DNA of 28,657 nt from Anaerolineae bacterium (GTDB taxonomy: Bacteria > Chloroflexota > Anaerolineae > JAFGEY01): positions 1-28,657 of the forward strand of contig JAFGEY010000183.1 of the NCBI GenBank assembly GCA_016931365.1. The letters run 5' to 3'. Positions within the stretch are counted from its first letter, which is position 1. Every line of letters starts with the position of its first letter. This document shows positions 15,909 through 23,793 of the stretch, one piece after another. The notes beneath the pieces are model-generated. The model worked only from the letters and a program-made list of their open reading frames with translations. It made no database searches and had not been told where the DNA came from. Position numbers and translations under genes: made by a program.

Positions 15909-18900
15909 ATGCTATGCACAAGGCGCAGATGCGCTTGGCTGGTTGTTGTTCTCCTGATCTTGCCAGCTTTGGCGAGCTTTGGTTTTCGGACGCTGGCGCA
16001 ATCAGCGAATGGCGTTTGGGATACATTTGTCAATCTCTCTCATAGCCGGGCGGCCTCCGACCCGGTTGTTGTGACCCGGCCTGACGGCAGTTTGCGCGTC
16101 TTTTGGTGGGATCGTTTCGACGGGGTGACGATGACTCTGGGAACGCTCGAGGCGTGGTCAGAACCGGCGCCTGCCCCGATATACATCCTTCGATCTCTGG
16201 AGCGTCCAACACCAGAAGGGGAGACATTTGTCGCCACAGAGGTCGAGGTGATGCCGCGCATTGTCGGCGACGCAAGTGGCCGGGCTCACGCTTTTTGGCT
16301 GGGTGAGGCTAGCGAAGAGACGGGCACTCGCCCTCTGCTGTACGCCAGTATGGCCGCTACGAGCATAACCTGGTCGACGGCAATCACGGTGACCGAGTCG
16401 GCGACGGGCTTTGACGTGGTAGCCGATGCTTCCGGGGTGCTGCATCTAGCTTATCTGCGAAATCTGAATACAACACGCTTTCCAGTAGGGATATACTATC
16501 GGCGATCCGTCAACAACGGAATAAGCTGGAGCACGCCGGTCCTGTTGCATGCATCTCGCTATTATCGTTTGCTCTCACCCCAAGATATATACTTGCAACT
16601 GGCGGTTGACGACGTTGGTGGGATGTATATTACCTGGGACGCTTCTCACCTGGACGACGTCCTCTTGACCGGTTCGTCTGACGGCGGGATCACTTGGACG
16701 AGTCCCGTTCCGGTCGGCGGGGAGAACGGCGATCTTGATGCGCGTTTGCAGCACGGCCGTCTGGTGCCGATACCAGACGGGGAGACACTGCTGCTGTGGG
16801 AAAGAATGATCGGCGTAAGGACATGCGAGCTGTACCAGGCTCCAGTGAGCGATCTGTTGGCTGGCATTACAGAAGGGACGCAACGAGTACTGGAAGATTT
16901 ACCGACTTGTCCGGGGAATGTGCAATCCTTACGATTCGATGAAAGACGGGTTTTCCTGACCGCTGAGAATGGTGGGGGAACTCTGATCCTGGCAACCTGG
17001 AATGAGGAACAGTGGCGGAGATCGCGACCGCTGAACCTTTATTTTGACGACCCTGAAACAAAAGGCCGGGTGAATTTGAGCAATGTGCGATTGGTAGTGA
17101 CACCTGCTTTAAGTGAGGAGGGCCAGGCCGGCAGCAAGGTGTTCGTTGCTGTAGGTACAGATCAGAATAATGAGGTATGGATTGCCGGCAGCAGAATAGA
17201 AACCTTGGCGCCGGTTTTGGCTCCGCTCACGCCAACACCTACTCCCACGCCGCGCTTCCGGGTGCCAGAATCTTCGGAAGGCGAGGTAGAGATTGACTTG
17301 CCGCAGCCGGTCAATCTTTCTCGTAGTGGGGCGGCTTCTAGCCCGGCTATTGTGATCAGACCAGATGGCACTTTGGGCGTTTTTTGGTGGGATCAGTTCG
17401 ATGGGCTGATGACTGCCGATGGGGCGATCCTTGCCCGGTCTGTTGTCAGTGGAACCCAAGTGATCAACGGCACGATCGAAGTCTGGTCAGATGCAGTCTC
17501 GGCGCCGATTCTGGTTGCCGAGGACACGTCTCAGGAAAGGGGAGCTCCGACATCGATCAATGTGATACCTAGAGTCATCGCCGACACGACTGGACGGACG
17601 CATGCCTTTTGGCTGGCAGAGGCAGGCGTTGGAGCAACCGATCGGCCATTGATGCACAGTACATTGAACGCAGGCAGCATTACCTGGACGCGGATAGGTT
17701 TGGTAGCTGAGTTTGCGGCCGCTTATGATGTGGCAATCGACGATGCTGGCACGCTACACTTGGCTTATCTGCGTGCACAGCATACATCCGATGCGTCGTC
17801 TGGCGCACACTATCGGCGCTCTGACGATGGCGGGCAAACTTGGAGCGAACCAATAGCAATCGCTCAGTCACGTTACTATCGCTCCCTTTTGCCCGAGTCC
17901 GCTCATGTGCGATTGGCAATCCAGGGTACCGAACAAGTGTATGTAACCTGGGACGATCCGCGACTGGAGCAGGCACTGCTGGCCGGCTCGTCCGATGGTG
18001 GTGCGACTTGGAGCGAGCCAGTACTGGTCGGCGATCCCGATGGGTATTCGCAACATGGGCGCTTGTTTACTGCTCTGGATCACGGACAAGATCGAGTTTG
18101 GCTGCTATGGGAAGAAGCGGGTTACAGCGAGGGATGTGTTCTGTACCAGACTCCGATATCTGAAGCCCTGGCTGGCGACCACAGTGTGGGACGACGCGTC
18201 TTGGAGGGGCTGACTACCTGTCCGGATCCGGCAAGCGAGCGGTTTTTACCGCTCGGCGATGGACAGGTACTGTTTGTTGTAGGAAGCAAGGGTGATGCTT
18301 TGACTCTGGCTGTGTGGGATGGATCAGCAGAGTTTGCCGCGAACGAGGGACAGTGGTCGGAGCCCCAGCGGCGGAGTTTTCGTTTTGAGGATACTGAAAC
18401 GGGCGCACCGATTTATTTGAGCGATTTGCAGGCGGCGCTGGTGCGGATCGCCGCTGACAAAAACGTTTCCGGTGAGGAGTCATGGGCGAACTATGCGCTG
18501 ATCGTTACAGGGAGCGATGGAGCTGGCGATGTGTGGGTTACGCCCAGCCGGATGGGCGCGCTGGAGGTTGTCTTTGCGCCACCGCCGCCTTGGTCGACGC
18601 CGGTGAACGTTTCCCAGGGTTCAACAATCCCTGGTATGCCGGCGGTGACTGCCGATCTGGAGGGCCGGGTGCATGTTCTGTGGACAGAGTCCGAGACACC
18701 GGGTGAGCCGGGAGAAGCACTGTCTTATGCCTCTTGGGCTAGTTCAGTGGAACTCACTACGGACATGGAAAAGCGGATGCGCCCGGTGGCGGTGCTGCGC
18801 TCCCCTGAAGGAGGAGCAGAGGAGCCCACATTGGCGGTTCTGGGCGATCGCCTGCATGCTTTGTGGAGTGGCGGTCCGAACGGGCAGATTTGGTATAGTC

Positions 18901-20069
18901 GTGCTTTTGTTCGCGATGCCTACTCGACCAGTGGTTGGGACGCTCCACGACCATTGCCAGGGCCAGCGACAGAATATGGAATTGGCAGTCAGCCCTATAT
19001 CGTTGCCTCCAGGGAAACAGGCGACATTTTGCATGCGGTCTATGCTGTGCCGGTCAATGAGGAGCGCGGGATTTACTACACCCGCTCAGAAGATGGGGGG
19101 ACAAGCTGGTCTCCAGCGTGGCAGGTTTTTGACGCGGCAAAGGCAGGGTGGGCTGCAGTCGATTATCCTCGCCTGGCTGTGGATGCACGGGGCGGACTGC
19201 ACGTTGTATGGATCCAGGCCCCGTTCTCTGAAAGTGAACCTCCGCAGGGTATCTACTATGCTTATTCGGGCGATGACGGAGAGACCTGGTCAACGCCGCA
19301 GCAGATCGTCGAGGGAGCTTACGCCTGGCCTCAAGTGGTCACGGATGGGACGGACGGGGTCCATCTCTTGTGGTGTGCGGCAATTGGTGAACGAACCTGC
19401 TGGCATCGCAGGGGTGTGAGCGGTTCGAGCGAATCTGCTGAACAGGGCGTTAATTGGAATGTCACGTTGGTGGAGTCTATACCCGGTTTTGGCAACGTGT
19501 TGGGGCCAATCGGGGCCATGTCAGATGGTATGGGAACACTGTATGTGGCTGGGCTGGGCTATAATAACGATGGAGCGCTGATCTTGTCTTCCATTACGTG
19601 GGGCGGTCTGGCGGAATCCGGGATGAGCGACAGCGGAAAACGTTGGGGTGAGCACCAGACATTCTCGCTGGGGGTGATGCCAGGTGATTCCGGTCTTGCT
19701 CTTGCCTTGAAGCCTGCGTTGGGACAACTGGATGTGCTTTTCCGGGGCAAGATGCAGATGCAAGATGGAACGATCCAAGCGGATGTATGGCATACCGGTC
19801 GAACCATTCTGGCAGTAGGCACCGAGTCTGTTGTACCTGGACGGGAAGCGACACCAACGCCAGTTGCTGCTTCTTTGACGCCAAGCCCGTCTCTGACACT
19901 CTTGCCAGAGGCCACTCCATCGCCAACGCCAGATTTGAGCACTGTACCGCTGCTTGGAAGAGAAGGCGATTCAAGTCTTCTGCTGTCGCTGCTGCTGGGC
20001 GGTGGTCTGGCGGCGCTGATCGTGGTTGGCGTTTTCGGAGCGTACGTGATGTGGGTAAAACGTCGTTAA
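15909..20069 (+). CDS. Giant membrane-anchored Asp-box (sialidase-fold) beta-propeller protein with repeated units
   Basis: A 1386-residue exported protein with a signal peptide (residues 1-31, ending near Leu-Ala-Gln-Ser). Unit 1 is about residues 36-440, unit 2 about 455-890 and unit 3 about 894-1300. Units 1 and 2 are clear copies: both begin Val-Asn-Leu-Ser-x-Ser-x-Ala-Ala-Ser, continue Arg-Pro-Asp-Gly-x-Leu-x-Val-Phe-Trp-Trp-Asp, and keep the same order throughout. Asp-box motifs (Ser-x-Asp-x-Gly-x-Thr-Trp type) occur near 200, 256, 637, 694, 1059 and 1119. Thr-Pro linkers lie near 440 and 1314-1346. A transmembrane helix (about 1357-1380) ends in Val-Lys-Arg-Arg, so the propellers should face outward. 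Asp-boxes alone do not prove glycosidase activity; I see no arginine triad I can assign. Binding or trimming of the surface polymer is inferred. Confidence 0.82.
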   Translation: MLCTRRRCAWLVVVLLILPALASFGFRTLAQSANGVWDTFVNLSHSRAASDPVVVTRPDGSLRVFWWDRFDGVTMTLGTLEAWSEPAPAPIYILRSLERPTPEGETFVATEVEVMPRIVGDASGRAHAFWLGEASEETGTRPLLYASMAATSITWSTAITVTESATGFDVVADASGVLHLAYLRNLNTTRFPVGIYYRRSVNNGISWSTPVLLHASRYYRLLSPQDIYLQLAVDDVGGMYITWDASHLDDVLLTGSSDGGITWTSPVPVGGENGDLDARLQHGRLVPIPDGETLLLWERMIGVRTCELYQAPVSDLLAGITEGTQRVLEDLPTCPGNVQSLRFDERRVFLTAENGGGTLILATWNEEQWRRSRPLNLYFDDPETKGRVNLSNVRLVVTPALSEEGQAGSKVFVAVGTDQNNEVWIAGSRIETLAPVLAPLTPTPTPTPRFRVPESSEGEVEIDLPQPVNLSRSGAASSPAIVIRPDGTLGVFWWDQFDGLMTADGAILARSVVSGTQVINGTIEVWSDAVSAPILVAEDTSQERGAPTSINVIPRVIADTTGRTHAFWLAEAGVGATDRPLMHSTLNAGSITWTRIGLVAEFAAAYDVAIDDAGTLHLAYLRAQHTSDASSGAHYRRSDDGGQTWSEPIAIAQSRYYRSLLPESAHVRLAIQGTEQVYVTWDDPRLEQALLAGSSDGGATWSEPVLVGDPDGYSQHGRLFTALDHGQDRVWLLWEEAGYSEGCVLYQTPISEALAGDHSVGRRVLEGLTTCPDPASERFLPLGDGQVLFVVGSKGDALTLAVWDGSAEFAANEGQWSEPQRRSFRFEDTETGAPIYLSDLQAALVRIAADKNVSGEESWANYALIVTGSDGAGDVWVTPSRMGALEVVFAPPPPWSTPVNVSQGSTIPGMPAVTADLEGRVHVLWTESETPGEPGEALSYASWASSVELTTDMEKRMRPVAVLRSPEGGAEEPTLAVLGDRLHALWSGGPNGQIWYSRAFVRDAYSTSGWDAPRPLPGPATEYGIGSQPYIVASRETGDILHAVYAVPVNEERGIYYTRSEDGGTSWSPAWQVFDAAKAGWAAVDYPRLAVDARGGLHVVWIQAPFSESEPPQGIYYAYSGDDGETWSTPQQIVEGAYAWPQVVTDGTDGVHLLWCAAIGERTCWHRRGVSGSSESAEQGVNWNVTLVESIPGFGNVLGPIGAMSDGMGTLYVAGLGYNNDGALILSSITWGGLAESGMSDSGKRWGEHQTFSLGVMPGDSGLALALKPALGQLDVLFRGKMQMQDGTIQADVWHTGRTILAVGTESVVPGREATPTPVAASLTPSPSLTLLPEATPSPTPDLSTVPLLGREGDSSLLLSLLLGGGLAALIVVGVFGAYVMWVKRR

Positions 20070-20082
20070 TCAGAGATAAACT

Positions 20083-20826
20083 GTGAATACCTTGCAACTT
20101 TACCTCAGCCGGCAGGCGAGCAGCCTTGGCCGGTATATTCTAGAGCAGGTGATCCTGGGGCTGTTCAGCCGGATTCCTTCGATAGTGGGCGTCGGGCTAC
20201 GGGCGTTTGTCTACCGGCTGATTATGCACCTTGAGGGGATTGTCGCCATTGAAAACGACGTGCGCATTTGTTTTGCCGATCAAATTCGTCTGGCCAAAGG
20301 GGTTTATGTCGATCAAGGAGTCTATCTCCACGCCTGTCCGAACGGCATCGAGATTGGGGAAGATACGCTCATTATGCACCATGCCGAGTTGCATGTCTAC
20401 AACTTTCGCGATTTGCCCCAGTCTGGTATCAGAGTTGGCCGCGGGTGCCTGATCGGCGAGTTCTGCGTTATCCGTGGCATGGGCGGTGTAACCATCGGCG
20501 ATCGGGTGTACCTCTCACCAATGGTGCATATTCATCCCAACAATCATATATTCAAGGATCCAGATGTTTGTTTCATCGACCAGGGGATCACAGCACTGGG
20601 GGTCACGATTCAAGATCAATGTTGGATCGGGGCGATGGCTATTATCCTCGACGGTGTGACGGTTGGCCGGTGTAGTGTGGTTGCCGCCGGAGCAGTGGTC
20701 ACCAAAGATGTTCCGCCCTATAGTCTTGTGGCCGGTGTGCCGGCCCGCGTGATTCGCGATCTGCGAGAAGGCAAATTGGACGTTGCATCAGCGTCAGAAT
20801 GCATACAAGAAAAGGTGGAGGTTTGA
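20083..20826 (+). CDS. Hexapeptide-repeat acyltransferase (WbbJ-like, left-handed beta-helix)
   Basis: A 247-residue protein starting at GTG 13 bases after the Asp-box protein gene. Residues about 60-230 show the hexapeptide pattern of left-handed beta-helix transferases (Ile-Glu-Ile-Gly-Glu-Asp-Thr, Val-Thr-Ile-Gly-Asp-Arg-Val, Ile-Gly-Ala-Met-Ala-Ile-Ile-Leu-Asp-Gly-Val-Thr-Val-Gly). It ends with the usual Val-Val-Thr-Lys-Asp-Val-Pro-Pro-Tyr-Ser-Leu-Val-Ala-Gly-Val-Pro-Ala motif. A His-rich loop (Met-Val-His-Ile-His-Pro-Asn-Asn-His) near 147-155 is a candidate active-site region. Relatives O-acetylate or N-acylate sugars of surface polysaccharides in the cytoplasm using acyl-CoA. The ribosome binding site of the next gene lies inside its 3' end. 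Confidence 0.88.
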   Translation: MNTLQLYLSRQASSLGRYILEQVILGLFSRIPSIVGVGLRAFVYRLIMHLEGIVAIENDVRICFADQIRLAKGVYVDQGVYLHACPNGIEIGEDTLIMHHAELHVYNFRDLPQSGIRVGRGCLIGEFCVIRGMGGVTIGDRVYLSPMVHIHPNNHIFKDPDVCFIDQGITALGVTIQDQCWIGAMAIILDGVTVGRCSVVAAGAVVTKDVPPYSLVAGVPARVIRDLREGKLDVASASECIQEKVEV

Positions 20827-20831
20827 CAAAC

Positions 20832-22049
20832 ATGAACGTACTTTCAGTTGTTATCCCGGCGTACAATGAAGAGGGCGGAATTGCGGAAATCATCGAACGC
20901 GTCCTTAGCATACCTTCAAAGCTCAAAACCGTCGGGGTGGATGAGTTGGAGTTGATCGTGGTTGATGACGGCTCACGAGACCGAACTGCCGAAATCGCAG
21001 CTCAATATGAAAAAGTCCGTCTCGTCAAGCACACGACCAATCAGGGATACGGCGCTGCGCTCAAAACAGGTTTTGGCCGGGCAAAGGGAAACCTGTTGGG
21101 ATTCCTAGATGCTGATGGTACCTATCCGCCAGAGTATTTTCCCGAACTGTGCCGGGTTGCTCTGACCGAGGGCGCGGATCTGGTGATCGGCTCTCGGATG
21201 TCTGGCGCCGAAAGTGAGATGCCGTTGGTTCGTCGCGTCGGCAATTTCTTTTTTGCCAACCTGGTGAGCCTGTTAAGCAATACTCGGGTCAGCGACAGTG
21301 CCAGTGGCATGCGCGTCATTCGTCGCGAGGCTCTGTCACGTCTTTACCCACTGCCCGATGGGCTGAACTTTACCCCGGTTATGAGCACTCGCGCTCTCCA
21401 CGAAGAGATTTGCTGGCGTGAGGTGTCAATTCCCTACAAAGAGCGAGTGGGGCGATCCAAGCTGAGTGTCGTCCGTGACGGGATGCGTTTCTTGCAAACT
21501 ATAATCTGGACCGCGCTCAATTATAATCCAGTGCGCATCTTGGGCGGAATTGGCCTGGGGCTCGGAGTCATCGCCGTTATCCTCGGCGCGGTGTTTGTAG
21601 TGATGCGTCTGTCAGGCGTCACTCAATTGGGACCATGGGGGGTTGTTGGCGTTTTCTTTGCCGGTCTCTGTGCTTTTTCAGGGTTCACGCTTTTTGCACT
21701 GGGCGCGACTTTTAATTATCTGGTCTCTCTCTTTCACGAGTGCCCCGTTCGCCAGGGTCTCTTTGGTCGTCCGCTATTTAAGCGTCCTTTGGAACGGCAC
21801 TTTGGCTGGATCGGGATGGTGATTATGGTCATCGGCCTGGTCATGGGCATCGTCAGTGTGGGCTTTTCACTGGGCGGCTGGCCGATCGACCGGCTGTGGT
21901 TCTACTTGTTGAGCGCGGCAATGTCCTGGATACTGGGCGGCCAGCTTGTTGTCTTTTGGATCGTCATGCAGATTTTGAGTGAGTTAAGCCAACGTCACAT
22001 TCAGATCATCGAGGATTTGAAAGGCAAGCCGTACGAGTGTGAAGAATGA
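20832..22049 (+). CDS. DPM1-like family 2 glycosyltransferase with C-terminal membrane domain
   Basis: About 405 residues from the ATG at 20832, chosen because GGAGG (20817-20821) lies ten bases upstream and the family motif starts at once. An ATG at 20799 would add 11 residues. The N-terminal GT-A domain has Val-Val-Ile-Pro-Ala-Tyr-Asn-Glu-Glu, Val-Val-Asp-Asp-Gly-Ser-x-Asp-x-Thr and Phe-Leu-Asp-Ala-Asp-Gly-Thr-Tyr-Pro-Pro-Glu. Four hydrophobic helices follow from residue about 235. This is the layout of enzymes that make or use polyprenyl-phosphate-linked sugars (dolichyl-phosphate mannose synthase-like, GtrB-like). It may supply a lipid-linked donor to the GT39-type transferase at 12472. 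That pairing is inference. Confidence 0.88.
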   Translation: MNVLSVVIPAYNEEGGIAEIIERVLSIPSKLKTVGVDELELIVVDDGSRDRTAEIAAQYEKVRLVKHTTNQGYGAALKTGFGRAKGNLLGFLDADGTYPPEYFPELCRVALTEGADLVIGSRMSGAESEMPLVRRVGNFFFANLVSLLSNTRVSDSASGMRVIRREALSRLYPLPDGLNFTPVMSTRALHEEICWREVSIPYKERVGRSKLSVVRDGMRFLQTIIWTALNYNPVRILGGIGLGLGVIAVILGAVFVVMRLSGVTQLGPWGVVGVFFAGLCAFSGFTLFALGATFNYLVSLFHECPVRQGLFGRPLFKRPLERHFGWIGMVIMVIGLVMGIVSVGFSLGGWPIDRLWFYLLSAAMSWILGGQLVVFWIVMQILSELSQRHIQIIEDLKGKPYECEE

Positions 22050-22150
22050 TTGCCAATTCACATCGCAGTTCCCAGGGCCAATAATCACCTTGCGGGTTTT
22101 GCGATTTTTGCTCATAGGCAGAGGATAAAGAACAAAGGATAGAGAAAATT

Positions 22151-23725
22151 ATGTCTGTTTCATCTCCATTTCAAGCGCGTAGTGTTAATGCACAGGTTGA
22201 TGCACCTCAGATTCCGGTGGTGAGTTCGCGCAAGTTGAGCGACCAGTTCGGCCTCGACGTGTTCCTGGTCAACCCACCATCGCCCAACCGCGATCCCTAT
22301 ATCCGGGATATCCATCGGGTGGGACGCAACAGCCGCGAGGGCACAATCTGGCCACAGACGGCGCTGGCCCAACTCGCTGCGATGTTTTCAGAGCATACAT
22401 CGGTCAAGGTTGTCGATTGTATCGCCGAATATATGACCTGGCCCCAGTTCGAACAGCTTTTGCTCGACGTCCGGCCACGGTACTATGTCACCCAGGCCAC
22501 CGCGCCAACATTGACCAACGATATGCGCGGTGTCTTTATGGCCAAATCGCTTGGCGCTACAACGATAGCCGTCGGTACACACGTCAGTCCGGCTACGGAG
22601 GATACGCTCAAGGCTTTTCCGGCGCTCGATTTTATCCTGCGCGGCGAGCCCGAAGAAACCGCGCGCGAGCTGATCGACACTTTGGAGGCTATCCGTCAAA
22701 AGGAAAGTGGCGATCCGGCGTTGTTGGCATCATGGCTCAACGAGCCGGAAACCCTGGCCCAGGTGCGAGGTATTGCCTACCGCCTGGATGGACGGGTGAT
22801 CGTCAACCCCGATCGTCCTTTTGTCGAGGATTTGGATACGCTGCCCATTCCGCGCCACGAGCTTTTGCCCCTCAAGCGCTACAAGTTACCTGTTGTGGGC
22901 GGACGGTACACCTTTATCGTGACCAGCCGCGGCTGCCCGGCGGGATGTCGTTTTTGCATCAAGCACGTCACTTATCAAAATACGTTCCGCTTTCGCTCCC
23001 CGGAGCACATTTTAAAAGAAGTGCGCAAGCTGGTCGAACTGGGAACGACCAACATCCATTTTGAGGCCGACTTGTTCACCATCAACCGCGATCAGGTAAT
23101 CGGGCTTTGCAACGCCATCATAGAACAACAAGTGCCTATCCGCTGGACGTGTAACAGCCGGGTTGATTTCGTGGATCAAGAGTTATTGCAGTTAATGGCC
23201 CAAGCCGGCTGTTGGATGATCGCCTGGGGGATCGAGTCGGGTTCGCCCGAGATCCTGCGGCGCGCGCGCAAAGGGATCGATCCCGAACGGGTGATGCAGT
23301 CTCTCCGCTGGAGTAAGGCCGCCGGGATTCGCAATTATGGCTATTTTATGCTGGGCTTGCCCGGCGAGACCGAAGAGACGATCGAGCAGACGATTGCCTT
23401 TTCGAAAAAGCTGCCCCTCGATTTTGCCCTGTTTCACATTGCCGTGCCGTATCCCGGTACACCCTTTTGGTTCGAAGCTGTAGAGCAAGGTTGGATCCGG
23501 GTCAACCGTTGGGAAGACTTTGATATGTACAACTCGGCTGTGCTGGAATATCCCAATCTGAATGCCCGGCAACTCCAGGATGCGGCCCGCCGTGCAGCGC
23601 GAGAGTGGGCCCTGCGCCCAGGGCCGATGTGGACCTTTATCAAAGAGCTACGAAATTGGGACACGTTCAGCCAATGGATGCGGATCGGTATACGCCACTT
23701 GGGATGGATCGTCGGTCGCAGCTAA
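22151..23725 (+). CDS. Cobalamin-binding-domain radical SAM enzyme
   Basis: A 524-residue protein. Residues about 35-185 form a B12-binding-type Rossmann domain beginning Val-Phe-Leu-Val-Asn-Pro-Pro-Ser-Pro, with Trp-Pro-Gln-Thr-Ala-Leu-Ala-Gln-Leu-Ala as in HpnJ/BchE-like enzymes. The radical SAM core (about 250-460) carries Cys262, Cys266 and Cys269 in CxxxCxxC spacing (Cys-Pro-Ala-Gly-Cys-Arg-Phe-Cys). The Gly-Ile-Glu-Ser-Gly motif follows near residue 360 and Gly-Leu-Pro-Gly-Glu-Thr near 400. The family uses a [4Fe-4S] cluster and AdoMet for methylation, rearrangement or cyclisation; B12 binding is predicted, not shown. It lies 101 bases after the GT2 gene, without a strong terminator between, and 68 bases before the acyl-CoA ligase. 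The substrate is unknown; a role in modifying the polymer or a lipid carrier is inferred. Confidence 0.88.
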   Translation: MSVSSPFQARSVNAQVDAPQIPVVSSRKLSDQFGLDVFLVNPPSPNRDPYIRDIHRVGRNSREGTIWPQTALAQLAAMFSEHTSVKVVDCIAEYMTWPQFEQLLLDVRPRYYVTQATAPTLTNDMRGVFMAKSLGATTIAVGTHVSPATEDTLKAFPALDFILRGEPEETARELIDTLEAIRQKESGDPALLASWLNEPETLAQVRGIAYRLDGRVIVNPDRPFVEDLDTLPIPRHELLPLKRYKLPVVGGRYTFIVTSRGCPAGCRFCIKHVTYQNTFRFRSPEHILKEVRKLVELGTTNIHFEADLFTINRDQVIGLCNAIIEQQVPIRWTCNSRVDFVDQELLQLMAQAGCWMIAWGIESGSPEILRRARKGIDPERVMQSLRWSKAAGIRNYGYFMLGLPGETEETIEQTIAFSKKLPLDFALFHIAVPYPGTPFWFEAVEQGWIRVNRWEDFDMYNSAVLEYPNLNARQLQDAARRAAREWALRPGPMWTFIKELRNWDTFSQWMRIGIRHLGWIVGRS

Positions 23726-23793
23726 TCAGAATCATCCGGGCCGGAGGCAAGATCGCATTCTTGTCGGCGGGGGATCAGGGGAGGACGGGCAGT

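Noticed and set aside
22050..22150. Terminator between the DPM1-like gene and the radical SAM gene
   Set aside because: TCGCA and TGCGA followed by five T can pair, but the loop is over 30 bases and no inner stem supports it.
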